Both the position numbers and the translations under genes were made by a program. Positions 1 to 7,931 of a stretch of 64,000 nucleotides of DNA are shown here, one piece after another. Within the stretch, counting starts at the first letter, position 1. Each line of letters opens with the position of its first letter. The notes below the pieces were generated by a model. That model was not told the origin of the DNA and did not search any database. It saw nothing but the letters and a program-made list of their open reading frames with translations. Origin of the DNA: a bacterium (GTDB lineage: Bacteria; Krumholzibacteriota; Krumholzibacteriia; LZORAL124-64-63); assembly GCA_016703265.1 (NCBI GenBank), contig JADJCK010000001.1:186001-250000 (forward strand). The letters are read 5' to 3'.

Positions 1-1
1 T

Positions 2-835
2 CGCGAGCTGCTGCTCATGCACAGCGAGCGTTTCGGCGATCTCATCGACCGCGACTTCGCGGCCTACGTGCAGCCTGTCGGCTGGCGCCTGTTCTGCGGC
101 GAGAGCGCCGGAGTCGGCATCTCGCTGATCCGCCTGGGTGTCGACGACATCCCGTTCACGAACCACCTGACTGACGACCTCGACGACAACGGCGACGGCA
201 CCGTCGATGACGAGGAGCTCCTGGGCCTGTTCGACCTGCAGGACCAGATCCGCTACAAGAGCGACCAGGAATTCGGCCTGCTGCTTTCCTACGGCGAGCA
301 GAAGGGCGCCTGGCGCGTCGGCGGTTCGCTGAAGTTCATCCGCCAGAGCGTGGGTCCGTACTCGAGCCTCGGCGTGGGCGCCGACCTTGCGGTGCTGCGC
401 CCGGCCATCTGGAAGCGGCTCGACTTCGGGCTGAAGCTGCAGGACGTCACGACGACCTACCTGTCGTGGAGCACCGGCCACAACGAGGTCATCACGCCGG
501 CCATCGTGCCGGGCCTGGCCTGGCGGCAGCCGGTGCCGCGCTGGAACATGGACGTGACCCTGGCCGGATCGGTGGAGACGCGATTCGACAATCGCGGTGA
601 CGCCGACCAGTACAGCAGCGGCTCGTTGAGTGCAAACGCTCACGCCGGCCTTGAACTGGGCTTCTCGCAGCGGGTCTTCGTGCGAACGGGATTCGACGGT
701 GGTTTCGACGCAGGGCACTTCGCGGCCGGCGCCGGTTTCCGGCTCGAGCCGCTGACCATCGACTACGCCTACGCCGGGGATGCGCTGGAGATCGACGAGG
801 TCACGCACCGGGTGAGCGTGTCGGTGCGCTTCTAG
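2..835 (+). CDS. PorV/UPF0164-like outer-membrane beta-barrel protein (5' truncated)
   Basis: The reading frame is open from the window edge (RELLL precedes the first Met at 17), so the N-terminus and any signal peptide lie outside. The start of the visible part (RFGDLIDRDFAAYVQPVG) resembles the PorV/PorQ-like UPF0164 family of outer-membrane barrels in FCB bacteria, and the product ends in Phe (VSVRF), as barrel proteins usually do for BAM recognition. Alternating polar/hydrophobic stretches through residues 90-270 fit beta strands. An acidic loop near residues 54-68 (DDNGDGTVDDEE) fits an EF-hand calcium loop. In the family, members include type IX secretion shuttles and porin-like barrels; which applies here is not visible. 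A strong terminator follows. Confidence 0.7.
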   Translation, partial: RELLLMHSERFGDLIDRDFAAYVQPVGWRLFCGESAGVGISLIRLGVDDIPFTNHLTDDLDDNGDGTVDDEELLGLFDLQDQIRYKSDQEFGLLLSYGEQKGAWRVGGSLKFIRQSVGPYSSLGVGADLAVLRPAIWKRLDFGLKLQDVTTTYLSWSTGHNEVITPAIVPGLAWRQPVPRWNMDVTLAGSVETRFDNRGDADQYSSGSLSANAHAGLELGFSQRVFVRTGFDGGFDAGHFAAGAGFRLEPLTIDYAYAGDALEIDEVTHRVSVSVRF

Positions 836-860
836 CAGAACACCTGCGCTCGCAGACGAG

Positions 861-893
861 AAGAGCCCGCCAGCCGGCGGGCTCTTTCTTTTC
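861..893 (+). terminator. Rho-independent terminator after the barrel gene
   Basis: A perfect 11-bp stem (861-871 with 876-886) closes a 4-nt loop (agcc) and is followed by a T-rich run (tttcttttc). It lies 26 nt after the barrel gene stop and separates it from the convergent transglycosylase gene. Confidence 0.9.
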
Positions 894-921
894 GGATCCA
901 TGCACATGTCGCCTGACGCTG

Positions 922-2787
922 CTACCCCTTGGGCGGCTTGTAGGCGAACAGCCTCTGGCCGGCGCGGATCAGGTTCGAGCGCGGCAGCGAGTTCACCTGG
1001 CGCAGGTGTGTCACCGTGACGCCCAGCCTCTTGGCGATGATGCCCACGGTGTCACCCTTGCGCACGTCGTAGCTGACGCGCTCCCAGCCTGCGGGCGGTT
1101 CGTACTTGCCCTTGCCCTTGGTGGCGGCCTTCGCCTTGCCGCCGGATTTCCCGCCGGAATTGCCGCTTGTCTGCGCCGAGGCCATCCGCTCGCGCGCGGA
1201 TGCGCTCAACTCGCCCGGCATCGGGATCAGCAATTCATCACCCGGGTGAATGAGGTACGGCTTGTTCAGGCGGTTGAGGCGCGCGATGTCCGCCACGGTG
1301 GCCCCGTAGGTCGAGGCGATGCGCCCGAGCGTCTCGCCGCGCGCCACGCGGTGGCTGCTCCACATCAGACGCTTCGCTGCCGGCACCTTCGCCAACGCCA
1401 CCTGCGCCGACGCGCCCTTGCCCTTCGGCACCTTCACGTTGTACGTCTTCTTGTCGGGCGAGGCGACACCCCGCACCAGCGCCGGATTGAGGGCCTTGAT
1501 CTCCGCCTCTTCGACGCCGGCGCATTTCGCGATCACGCCGAGATCGGTGGCGATGTCGACCGGCAACAGGTCGTAGTGCAACGGCCGCGCCGCCGGCACC
1601 GCGAATCCGAAGCGTTCCGGATCCTCGCCGATCCGCGCCGCCGCGATGAACTTCGGGATGTGCGCGGTCGTCTGGCTGGGCAGGCGCAGGTTCCAGAAAT
1701 CGTCGTGACCGTGCTGGTTGATCACGCGCTCGACGCGACCTTCACCGGTGTTGTAGGCGGCCAACACCAGCGCCCAGTCGTTGAACTGCGCATAGAGTGT
1801 GCGGATGTACTTGCAGGCCGCGCGCGTGGAGGCCTCCATGTCGCGGCGCTCGTCGATCCACCAGTCGATGCGCAGCCCGTTGCCCTTGCCGGTCGGCGCC
1901 ATGAACTGCCACGGGCCGACAGCGTTCGCGCTCGAGCCCGCGCGCGGGCTGAGTCCGCTCTCGATCAGCGCCAGGTAGATCATCTCGCGCGGCAGGCCGT
2001 TCTCGTCGAGGATCGCGGTGATCATCGAGTCGACTTCCGCACGCCGCTCCAGCCAGACCTGGAAATGGTCGCGGCCGCGGCCGGCGAAATAGTTGACCCA
2101 GCGCGTGACTTCCTGGTTGTCGACCTTCAGGAGATCGACGGTGATCGCCGGCAGCGTGGCGCCGGTAGCCGGGACCAGCGAATCGGGAAAAGCGCTCTGG
2201 CCCAGCCGGGCGTAACCGTCGGCCAGCAGCGAATCGGCCAGGCTTGCCTCGCCGGCGAAGGCGAGCTGTTCGGCCAGTACGGCGCCCAGCAGCCCGGCAC
2301 GGCGCTGCAGGCTCAGCATCTGTTCCAGGTACAGGGAATCGGCATCGACAGGCGCCGGCAGTGCGGCCTGGTCCTCCAGCACATAGAGGTGGTCCTGCGC
2401 CTCGTTGAGACGGCCTTCAGCGGCCAGGGACAGGGCCGTCCGGGCGATCTTTTCCAAGGACGGCAGGGAAGCGCGGCCCTGGTCATCGAGTTGCAGCTCG
2501 ACGACAGGCTCCGCGGTCACCTCGAGGGCACCGTCGAGGATACCGTCGTCAGGCGTCGTGTCCGCGATGCGGCGTGCCCGCGTCGTTTCGCTGTAGAAGT
2601 TGTCGTCGGCGACGACGGCCCGCTGAACGGGAGGGCCGCCCCCGCCGGCACAGCCGGAATGGAACATCGCCGCCAGGGCCAGAGGCAGGACCAGAAGCGC
2701 TGCGCGCGAGGTTCCAGGTAGGCCAAAACGAGCTAAGATCCTGTGCCGTCCGCAGTTGGTCGGCCAGGAGGCATGTCGAAACGTCAT
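922..2787 (-). CDS. mltD: Membrane-bound lytic murein transglycosylase, MltD-like, with two LysM domains
   Basis: Cleaves the glycan strand of peptidoglycan in the periplasm, forming 1,6-anhydro-muropeptides. The start chosen is ATG at 2787, because it has a GGAAGGA Shine-Dalgarno about 10 nt upstream and directly gives a lipoprotein signal (hydrophobic run, then HSGC); the open frame continues upstream to 2934 without support. The product is about 621 aa: lipobox near residue 46, a helical region, an SLT domain with the catalytic Glu in the IESGLSP motif near residue 276 and a conserved YNTGEGRV segment, then LysM domains near 477-525 and 570-618 for peptidoglycan binding. The order (lipobox, SLT, C-terminal LysM repeats) is that of MltD. 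It is convergent with the preceding gene and divergent from the cyclase gene. Confidence 0.9.
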   Translation of the reverse strand: MTFRHASWPTNCGRHRILARFGLPGTSRAALLVLPLALAAMFHSGCAGGGGPPVQRAVVADDNFYSETTRARRIADTTPDDGILDGALEVTAEPVVELQLDDQGRASLPSLEKIARTALSLAAEGRLNEAQDHLYVLEDQAALPAPVDADSLYLEQMLSLQRRAGLLGAVLAEQLAFAGEASLADSLLADGYARLGQSAFPDSLVPATGATLPAITVDLLKVDNQEVTRWVNYFAGRGRDHFQVWLERRAEVDSMITAILDENGLPREMIYLALIESGLSPRAGSSANAVGPWQFMAPTGKGNGLRIDWWIDERRDMEASTRAACKYIRTLYAQFNDWALVLAAYNTGEGRVERVINQHGHDDFWNLRLPSQTTAHIPKFIAAARIGEDPERFGFAVPAARPLHYDLLPVDIATDLGVIAKCAGVEEAEIKALNPALVRGVASPDKKTYNVKVPKGKGASAQVALAKVPAAKRLMWSSHRVARGETLGRIASTYGATVADIARLNRLNKPYLIHPGDELLIPMPGELSASARERMASAQTSGNSGGKSGGKAKAATKGKGKYEPPAGWERVSYDVRKGDTVGIIAKRLGVTVTHLRQVNSLPRSNLIRAGQRLFAYKPPKG

Positions 2788-2877
2788 CCTTGTCAGTCCT
2801 TCCGGTCGGGAGCGCGTTGGAACGTAAACGCCGCGCCTCGGTTCCCGGATCGAGATCCGTCTGGGGCTGAAGAGCCG

Positions 2878-2906
2878 AAGATAGCAGGTACCGGGCCACC
2901 CGCCAA
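2878..2906 (-). promoter_or_regulatory. Predicted sigma70-type promoter of the mltD-like gene
   Basis: On the minus strand TTGGCG (2906-2901) is followed after 17 nt by TATCTT (2883-2878), with an upstream TGn extended -10. The inferred transcript start near 2871 leaves a leader of about 84 nt before ATG 2787. Confidence 0.5.
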
Positions 2907-2915
2907 CGTCAATGC

Positions 2916-2944
2916 TTGAAAAAATCCTTATCATATGTCATAAT
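2916..2944 (+). promoter_or_regulatory. Predicted sigma70-type promoter of the diguanylate cyclase gene
   Basis: TTGAAA (2916-2921), a 17-nt spacer and CATAAT (2939-2944) lie in the most AT-rich patch of the region, about 50 nt before ATG 2997. It is back-to-back with the minus-strand mltD promoter, so the two genes share one divergent control region. Confidence 0.65.
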
Positions 2945-2996
2945 CTCTGGAGCGGGGGAATCAGACCCATAACCGTGAAAGCACCATTTCCCGAAC

Positions 2997-4394
2997 ATGG
3001 ATACCAGCCTGCCCGGCCTGCGGCGCCTGCTCGCCGTTGACCTGCCCCTCGACGCCGTGGGACCCGACCAGCGGGACGCGGTGCGCCGCGCTTTGCGCGC
3101 CGGCGACGAGCCCCGGTTGCGTGCCGTGGCCCGCGCCGTGGTGGGGGAACTGCTGCGCAGCGGCCGGTTGCTGAGGGTGGCCGTCGAGGCCGGCGCCGGC
3201 GGCCCGGCCGGGCCTTTCGTGCTGGTTCCCGGGTCCACGCGCCTGATCGACCTCGGTTGCCTGGGCAGCGACCGGAGCTGGACGGGCAGTTCCACGCCGG
3301 GTCCGTCGCTGCCGACGCCGGAACATGCGCCCGACCTGGGTGACGTCGCGGGCCTGCTCGGGGCCATGGAATTCGCCCAGGACCTGGAAGTCGCCGACCT
3401 GCGCACCGCCGACAAGGCGAGCATCCTCGCGGGCGTCCTGCGCCTGGTCGGTCGTTTCGTGCCGCAGTTCGACCTGCACCTGCAGCTTCCCGCCGGGGAG
3501 GCCGCTCCCGACGATGCCGAGCACGTCTTCGCCCTCGACGCCGCGCAACTCAAGTCCGGCTGGAATGCCCTGCGGCCCGCCGGCCACTCGGTCTGGATCC
3601 CGTCGCCGTCCGAATTGCCGGAGATCATTCGCCAGCGCCACGAGCACCGCCGCGGCGCGCCCGCCGATTGCGGCGTCGCCGTGCCGCTCTGGGAGCCGCT
3701 GCGCACGGGCGATCCCGCCGAAGCCCTCGCCGAGGCCGGACTCCTGTACCTCACCGCCAGCGGCGACTGGGGCCGCGAGCCCCTGCTGCGGCTGGCCGAG
3801 AGGCTGTCGCGGTTTGTCACCCGGCGTTGGCAGAGCCAGCGTGAAGTCAACCTGCGCATCCACAAGGACGGGCTCACCGGCGTCTTCAACCGCGCCTATT
3901 TCGACAGCCAGTTCCCGCTCGAACTCGAACGCGCGCGCCGTTCGCAGGGCCCGCTCACGCTGGTCCTCGCCGACCTCGACCACTTCAAGTCCGTCAACGA
4001 CCGCTACGGCCATCCGGCCGGCGATCGCGTGCTGAAGATGATGGCCCGCCGCCTGCAGGATGCGCTGCGCCGCATCGACCATGTCTGCCGCGTGGGCGGC
4101 GAGGAGTTCGCGCTGATCCTGACCGACACGCCGGCCGAAGCCGCGCATGAGGTCGTCGGCCGACTGCTCGACGCCGAATACACCGAGACCGTCGATGACG
4201 AAGGCCACGGCCGCCCGCTGCGGGTGACCTTCTCGGCGGGCGCCGTCACGTTCCCCGGCGCCGGGCTCGACCCGTTCGAGCTCTATCGCAAGGCGGACGC
4301 GATGCTCTACCTCTCCAAGGACCTCGGCCGCGACCAATGCCATTTCTGGGACAGCGAAGGCCAACACCTGCGCCTGGTGCCCCGACCCAGCTGA
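2997..4394 (+). CDS. Diguanylate cyclase (GGDEF protein)
   Basis: Makes cyclic di-GMP from two GTP. Residues 1 to about 270 match no domain I recognise and contain no clear membrane segment or signal peptide, so they are probably a cytoplasmic sensory or dimerisation part. The C-terminal third is a full GGDEF domain: DGLTGVFNRAYFD, then DLDHFKSVNDRYGH, then the active-site GGEEF at about 367-371. An RxxD inhibitory site (RRID) sits five residues before GGEEF, so product feedback inhibition is expected from family knowledge. No EAL domain follows, so the protein should only synthesise the messenger. ATG 2997 is preceded by a good promoter but only a weak ribosome-binding site. The comEC frame overlaps its 3' end. 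Confidence 0.9.
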   Translation: MDTSLPGLRRLLAVDLPLDAVGPDQRDAVRRALRAGDEPRLRAVARAVVGELLRSGRLLRVAVEAGAGGPAGPFVLVPGSTRLIDLGCLGSDRSWTGSSTPGPSLPTPEHAPDLGDVAGLLGAMEFAQDLEVADLRTADKASILAGVLRLVGRFVPQFDLHLQLPAGEAAPDDAEHVFALDAAQLKSGWNALRPAGHSVWIPSPSELPEIIRQRHEHRRGAPADCGVAVPLWEPLRTGDPAEALAEAGLLYLTASGDWGREPLLRLAERLSRFVTRRWQSQREVNLRIHKDGLTGVFNRAYFDSQFPLELERARRSQGPLTLVLADLDHFKSVNDRYGHPAGDRVLKMMARRLQDALRRIDHVCRVGGEEFALILTDTPAEAAHEVVGRLLDAEYTETVDDEGHGRPLRVTFSAGAVTFPGAGLDPFELYRKADAMLYLSKDLGRDQCHFWDSEGQHLRLVPRPS

Positions 4395-7108
4395 GCGGTC
4401 GGGCGGCGTCCCTCGTCCATCTCCTGAGAACCTGGTGGCCCGTGGCCTGGGCTTCGCTGCATCTGGGCGGGGTGGTCGTCGGCGGTGCCCTGCCCGGCCC
4501 CGCGCCGGCTCTGCTCGCCGCAGCGCCGGAGAGCTGGGGACGGGTCACGATGTTGACACCCCTGCTGGCCTGCGGCACGGGGCCGGGCGGTGCGTTGCTG
4601 GCCGGCGCGGCCACCTTCGGCCTGGCCGGCGCCTGGGGATGGGGCGAAGCGACGGCACGAGTTGCGCGTGTCGACGCGGTCGCTCCCGACCCGTGGTCGC
4701 CGGCAGTCGCGGTGCGCCACGACGGGGCGGCGCTGTTGCGCATCAGCGGGTGGTCGTCACCGGCTGCGGGCGGACGCTGGCGTGCGCCGGCGCGGGTGCT
4801 GCACTTTCGCATGCCCGGCTCCGCGACAGCTTCACCGTGCGCGGCGCAGCCCGGCGACGGTGTCATGTTGACCGGGAAAGGCCCTGCGCCCCCGATCGGG
4901 AGCCTGGTTGCCTGTCAACTGAGTCTCGGCCGGCCGCGCGGCGCCGGCATCGAGGGCGCGTTCGACTACCGTCGTCATCTGGCGGGGCGCCGGCTCGCGT
5001 GGACGGGACGTGTCGACTCCGTCACCGTCATTGTGCCGACGGGAGCGAGCGACATCGCCGGCGTGGTGGGACGTCGCTGGCTCGATCCCCTGCAACGGGC
5101 GTTGACGCGCACGCTCTCGCTCGTGCTCCCGCCGCGTGAAAGTTCGCTGGGGGCCTCGGTGCTGCTGGGCGCCCGCGATGCCGACAGTCGTCGCACAAGC
5201 CAGCCGTTCGCCGACCTCGGGCTGGCGCACCTGTTTGCCGTCAGCGGCCTGCACGTCGGCATCCTGCTGGGCCTGGTCCTGGCACCCGCACGCGCTGCAG
5301 GCCTGGGACCGCTCGCCGCCGCACTGCCGGTCTTCATCCTGCTGCCGCCGTACGCGGTCCTCACGGGGCTGCCGGGCTCGGTGATCCGCGCCGCCGGACT
5401 CGGCACGCTCGCGCTGCTGGCGCCGTGCCTCGGTCGGCGCTTCGATCCGTTGCGCGGGCTCGGCGTCATCTACGCCGCGACCGTGGCCTGGGAGCCGACG
5501 GCGGCCCTCGACATCGGGTTGCGGCTCTCGTACCTGGCAGCGGGCGGCATCCTCGCCACCAGTCGCGCCACGGGCGGCCTGCGCTTCTGCCGGCGTCGAC
5601 CATGGGCGTGGCTCGGCAGCGGCCTGGGCGTCACCCTGGCGGCGCAGTGGTTCACGCTGCCGCTGGCGGCGCAGGCGTTCGGGCGAATCTCACTGCTGGC
5701 GCCGGCGGCCAACCTGGTGGCGGTGCCGTTGTTCGGGTCGGCGGTGTGGATGACCGTGCTCGGGCTGGCCCTGGCCCCGGTGTGGCTGCCCGCGGGACAG
5801 GCCTGTGGGGCGTTCGCCTGGCTGCAGTTCCGCCTGCTCGCGGCCTCGGTCGCCTGGACGGCGGCGCGCGCCGAGGCCTGGGACCTGGGCCTGCCGGCAA
5901 TGGCGCCCTGGCAACTCGGGGCCTGGCTCATGCTCGGCATCGCCCTGCTCTGGACCCTGGCCGCCCTGCGGCGGGCAGGGCGTCCCGGCAGGTCGCTGCT
6001 GGTGCTCGGCCTGTCGGCGCCGCTGGGCCTGATGCTGGTGGTCGCACCATCGCGCGTGCCCGGCGGGCGGGGCGAAGTCGTGCTGACGCAATTCGACGTC
6101 GGCCAGGGGGACTGCGGCCTGCTTGAGTTCCCGGACGGCTGGGCGGTCCTGCTCGATACCGCCGGTGTCTATGGTGGACGCGGAGCCACCGAGGGACCGT
6201 TCGAACGCGAGGTGCTGCCGTGGCTGCATCGGCGGGGTCGTGACGGTTTCGACGCCATCGTCCTGACCCACGGCCATCGCGACCATACGGGCGGGGCTGC
6301 CGCAGCGGCCGCGAAGCTGGCAGTCGCGCGCTGGTATTGCGGAGGCAAGGCGGCTGCGGTGCTGGCCGGTGTGGTGGATCCGTCGCTGGTCACCGAACGG
6401 CCCGACACGGTCACCCTGCATCGCTGGGGCCGGTGGGAGGTGACACTCGTCGCCGCTCCGGTTCCGGAAGGCGGCACGGCGGACGAGAACGACCGGTCGC
6501 TGGTCCTGCTGCTCTACCTGGGGCGGGACCTGCGCTTGGTCTGGAGCGGCGACCTCGAGGAGCCGGGCGAAGAGCGGCTGCTGGCCGCCCATCCGCACCT
6601 GGCGTCCACCGACGTCTGGAAGGCCGGACACCACGGCAGTGATACTTCGGGCGGCAAGCCTTGGCTGTCGCGCCTGCGGCCCGGGCTGGTCCTGGTCAGC
6701 TGCGGGGTCGGGAACCGGTACCGGCACCCGAGCCACGGGCCCTATGTGGTGGGCGGGGACACCCTGGCCCTGCGCCGGTCCGACCTCCACGGGACGGTCA
6801 CGGTACGCTGGGACGGCCGGGGCCAAATGCGCCACGACAGCGCCTGGCACGGGTCCGCCAAACGTCCGGATGGCTGCCTTGACACCCGGCGGTGGGCCCG
6901 CCTACCATGCGGGCGCGACGCCGTCGCCGGTCATCGGGGTTGCCCGGGCGCGCCGCGGCACCGGTTGGCGCCACCGCACTTGCCGCCACCGGACGCCGCT
7001 CCGGGGCGAACCCGGAGGAGAGTCCATGCCTGCCCTGCGCAGCACGCGCGACCTGGGCCTGCGGCCCGATCACGAGGGGAAGGTGCGCGACATCTTCGAC
7101 CTCGGTGA
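4337..7108 (+). CDS. comEC: ComEC/Rec2 family DNA-uptake channel
   Basis: Inner-membrane channel that takes single-stranded DNA into the cytoplasm during competence. Order of parts: an N-terminal soluble (DUF4131/OB-like) region at about 70-210; the multi-pass competence domain at about 230-560 with the diagnostic HLFAVSGLHVG near residue 295; and a C-terminal metallo-beta-lactamase-like domain with FDVGQGD, HGHRDH near 645 and GHHGSD. The start is uncertain: ATG 4337 overlaps the cyclase gene by 58 nt; GTG 4442 is an alternative, but the Arg-flanked hydrophobic stretch just before it favours the longer form. The family match ends near position 6830; the remaining ~90 codons are low-complexity and run 83 nt into purC, so the true end may differ from what is read here. 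Confidence 0.85.
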   Translation: MPFLGQRRPTPAPGAPTQLSGRAASLVHLLRTWWPVAWASLHLGGVVVGGALPGPAPALLAAAPESWGRVTMLTPLLACGTGPGGALLAGAATFGLAGAWGWGEATARVARVDAVAPDPWSPAVAVRHDGAALLRISGWSSPAAGGRWRAPARVLHFRMPGSATASPCAAQPGDGVMLTGKGPAPPIGSLVACQLSLGRPRGAGIEGAFDYRRHLAGRRLAWTGRVDSVTVIVPTGASDIAGVVGRRWLDPLQRALTRTLSLVLPPRESSLGASVLLGARDADSRRTSQPFADLGLAHLFAVSGLHVGILLGLVLAPARAAGLGPLAAALPVFILLPPYAVLTGLPGSVIRAAGLGTLALLAPCLGRRFDPLRGLGVIYAATVAWEPTAALDIGLRLSYLAAGGILATSRATGGLRFCRRRPWAWLGSGLGVTLAAQWFTLPLAAQAFGRISLLAPAANLVAVPLFGSAVWMTVLGLALAPVWLPAGQACGAFAWLQFRLLAASVAWTAARAEAWDLGLPAMAPWQLGAWLMLGIALLWTLAALRRAGRPGRSLLVLGLSAPLGLMLVVAPSRVPGGRGEVVLTQFDVGQGDCGLLEFPDGWAVLLDTAGVYGGRGATEGPFEREVLPWLHRRGRDGFDAIVLTHGHRDHTGGAAAAAAKLAVARWYCGGKAAAVLAGVVDPSLVTERPDTVTLHRWGRWEVTLVAAPVPEGGTADENDRSLVLLLYLGRDLRLVWSGDLEEPGEERLLAAHPHLASTDVWKAGHHGSDTSGGKPWLSRLRPGLVLVSCGVGNRYRHPSHGPYVVGGDTLALRRSDLHGTVTVRWDGRGQMRHDSAWHGSAKRPDGCLDTRRWARLPCGRDAVAGHRGCPGAPRHRLAPPHLPPPDAAPGRTRRRVHACPAQHARPGPAARSRGEGARHLRPR
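6879..6908 (+). promoter_or_regulatory. Predicted promoter of purC-purH
   Basis: A perfect TTGACA (6879-6884), an 18-nt spacer and TACCAT (6903-6908) lie inside the 3' end of the comEC frame. The transcript would start near 6915, giving a GC-rich leader of about 110 nt before purC ATG 7026. Confidence 0.6.
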
Positions 7109-7931
7109 CGAGTTGCTGGTCGTCGCCACCGACCGCGTCTCCGCCTTCGACGTCATCATGAACGATCTCGTGCCGGGTCGCGGCGTCGTGCTCAACGTCA
7201 TGAGCCTCGGCTGGTTCAAGCGCTTCGGCGACGTCGTGCCGAACCATGTCGTGACCGCGGATCCGCACCGGTTCCCGGCGCCGTTCGACACGCATGCCGC
7301 CGCGCTCGGCGGACGCTCCATGCTGGTGCGCAAGGCCGATCGCTTCCCGGTCGAGTGCGTTGTGCGCGGCTACCTGGCCGGGTCCGGCTTCAAGTCGTAC
7401 CGCGCCACGGGCGCGATCTGCGGACAGCCGCTGCCTGCCGGACTGAAGCTGGCCGACCGGTTGCCCCACCCGTTGTTCACGCCGACCACCAAGGCCGACG
7501 AGGGGCACGACCTCGACATGACGTTTGCCGAGGTCGAAGACGCGGTGGGCGCCGTACAAGCGAAGGCCCTTCGCGACCTGACGTTGCGGCTGTACGGTGA
7601 GGGCGCGGACTTCGCGCGCGGCCGCGGCGTCGTGCTGGCGGACACGAAGTTCGAGTTCGGGCTGATCGACGGGCGCGTGGCCCTCATCGACGAGGTGATG
7701 ACGCCGGACTCGAGCCGGTTCTGGCCGGCCGGCGAAGTGGTGCCGGGCCAGGAGCCGCCCAGCTGGGACAAGCAGATCCTGCGCAATCACCTCGAGACGC
7801 TGACGTGGGACAAGGCGCCGCCGCCGCCGCCGCTGCCGCAGGATGTGCTCGCGCGCACGGCGCAGCGCTATCGCGAAGTGCTGGAAATCCTGTTCCCGGA
7901 GGAGGCTGCTGCATGGCAGGCATACCTGTGA
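7026..7931 (+). CDS. purC: Phosphoribosylaminoimidazole-succinocarboxamide synthase (SAICAR synthase)
   Basis: Joins CAIR and aspartate with ATP to form SAICAR in purine synthesis. The 301-aa product matches the single-domain PurC family: GKVRDIFDL near the N-terminus (ATP-binding strand), TDRVSAFDVIM, ECVVRGYLAGSG (substrate loop), DTKFEFG and DEVMTPDSSRFW. The start ATG 7026 has a strong GGAGGAG ribosome-binding site 8 nt upstream and gives the usual N-terminus; the open frame upstream is non-coding in character. It overlaps purH by 19 nt, so the two are translationally coupled, and the chain PurC, (PurB elsewhere), PurH covers the last steps to IMP. Confidence 0.96.
   Translation: MPALRSTRDLGLRPDHEGKVRDIFDLGDELLVVATDRVSAFDVIMNDLVPGRGVVLNVMSLGWFKRFGDVVPNHVVTADPHRFPAPFDTHAAALGGRSMLVRKADRFPVECVVRGYLAGSGFKSYRATGAICGQPLPAGLKLADRLPHPLFTPTTKADEGHDLDMTFAEVEDAVGAVQAKALRDLTLRLYGEGADFARGRGVVLADTKFEFGLIDGRVALIDEVMTPDSSRFWPAGEVVPGQEPPSWDKQILRNHLETLTWDKAPPPPPLPQDVLARTAQRYREVLEILFPEEAAAWQAYL

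Noticed and set aside
1006..2721. 571-codon plus-strand frame across mltD
   Set aside because: A shadow of the minus-strand transglycosylase; Arg/His/Gly-rich, without family similarity or ribosome-binding site.
6909..7025. A ZTP or purine riboswitch in the purC leader
   Set aside because: The leader is GC-rich and could fold, and purC/purH are common ZTP targets, but I could not align the conserved pfl core or a purine-aptamer core. A covariance-model search would settle it.
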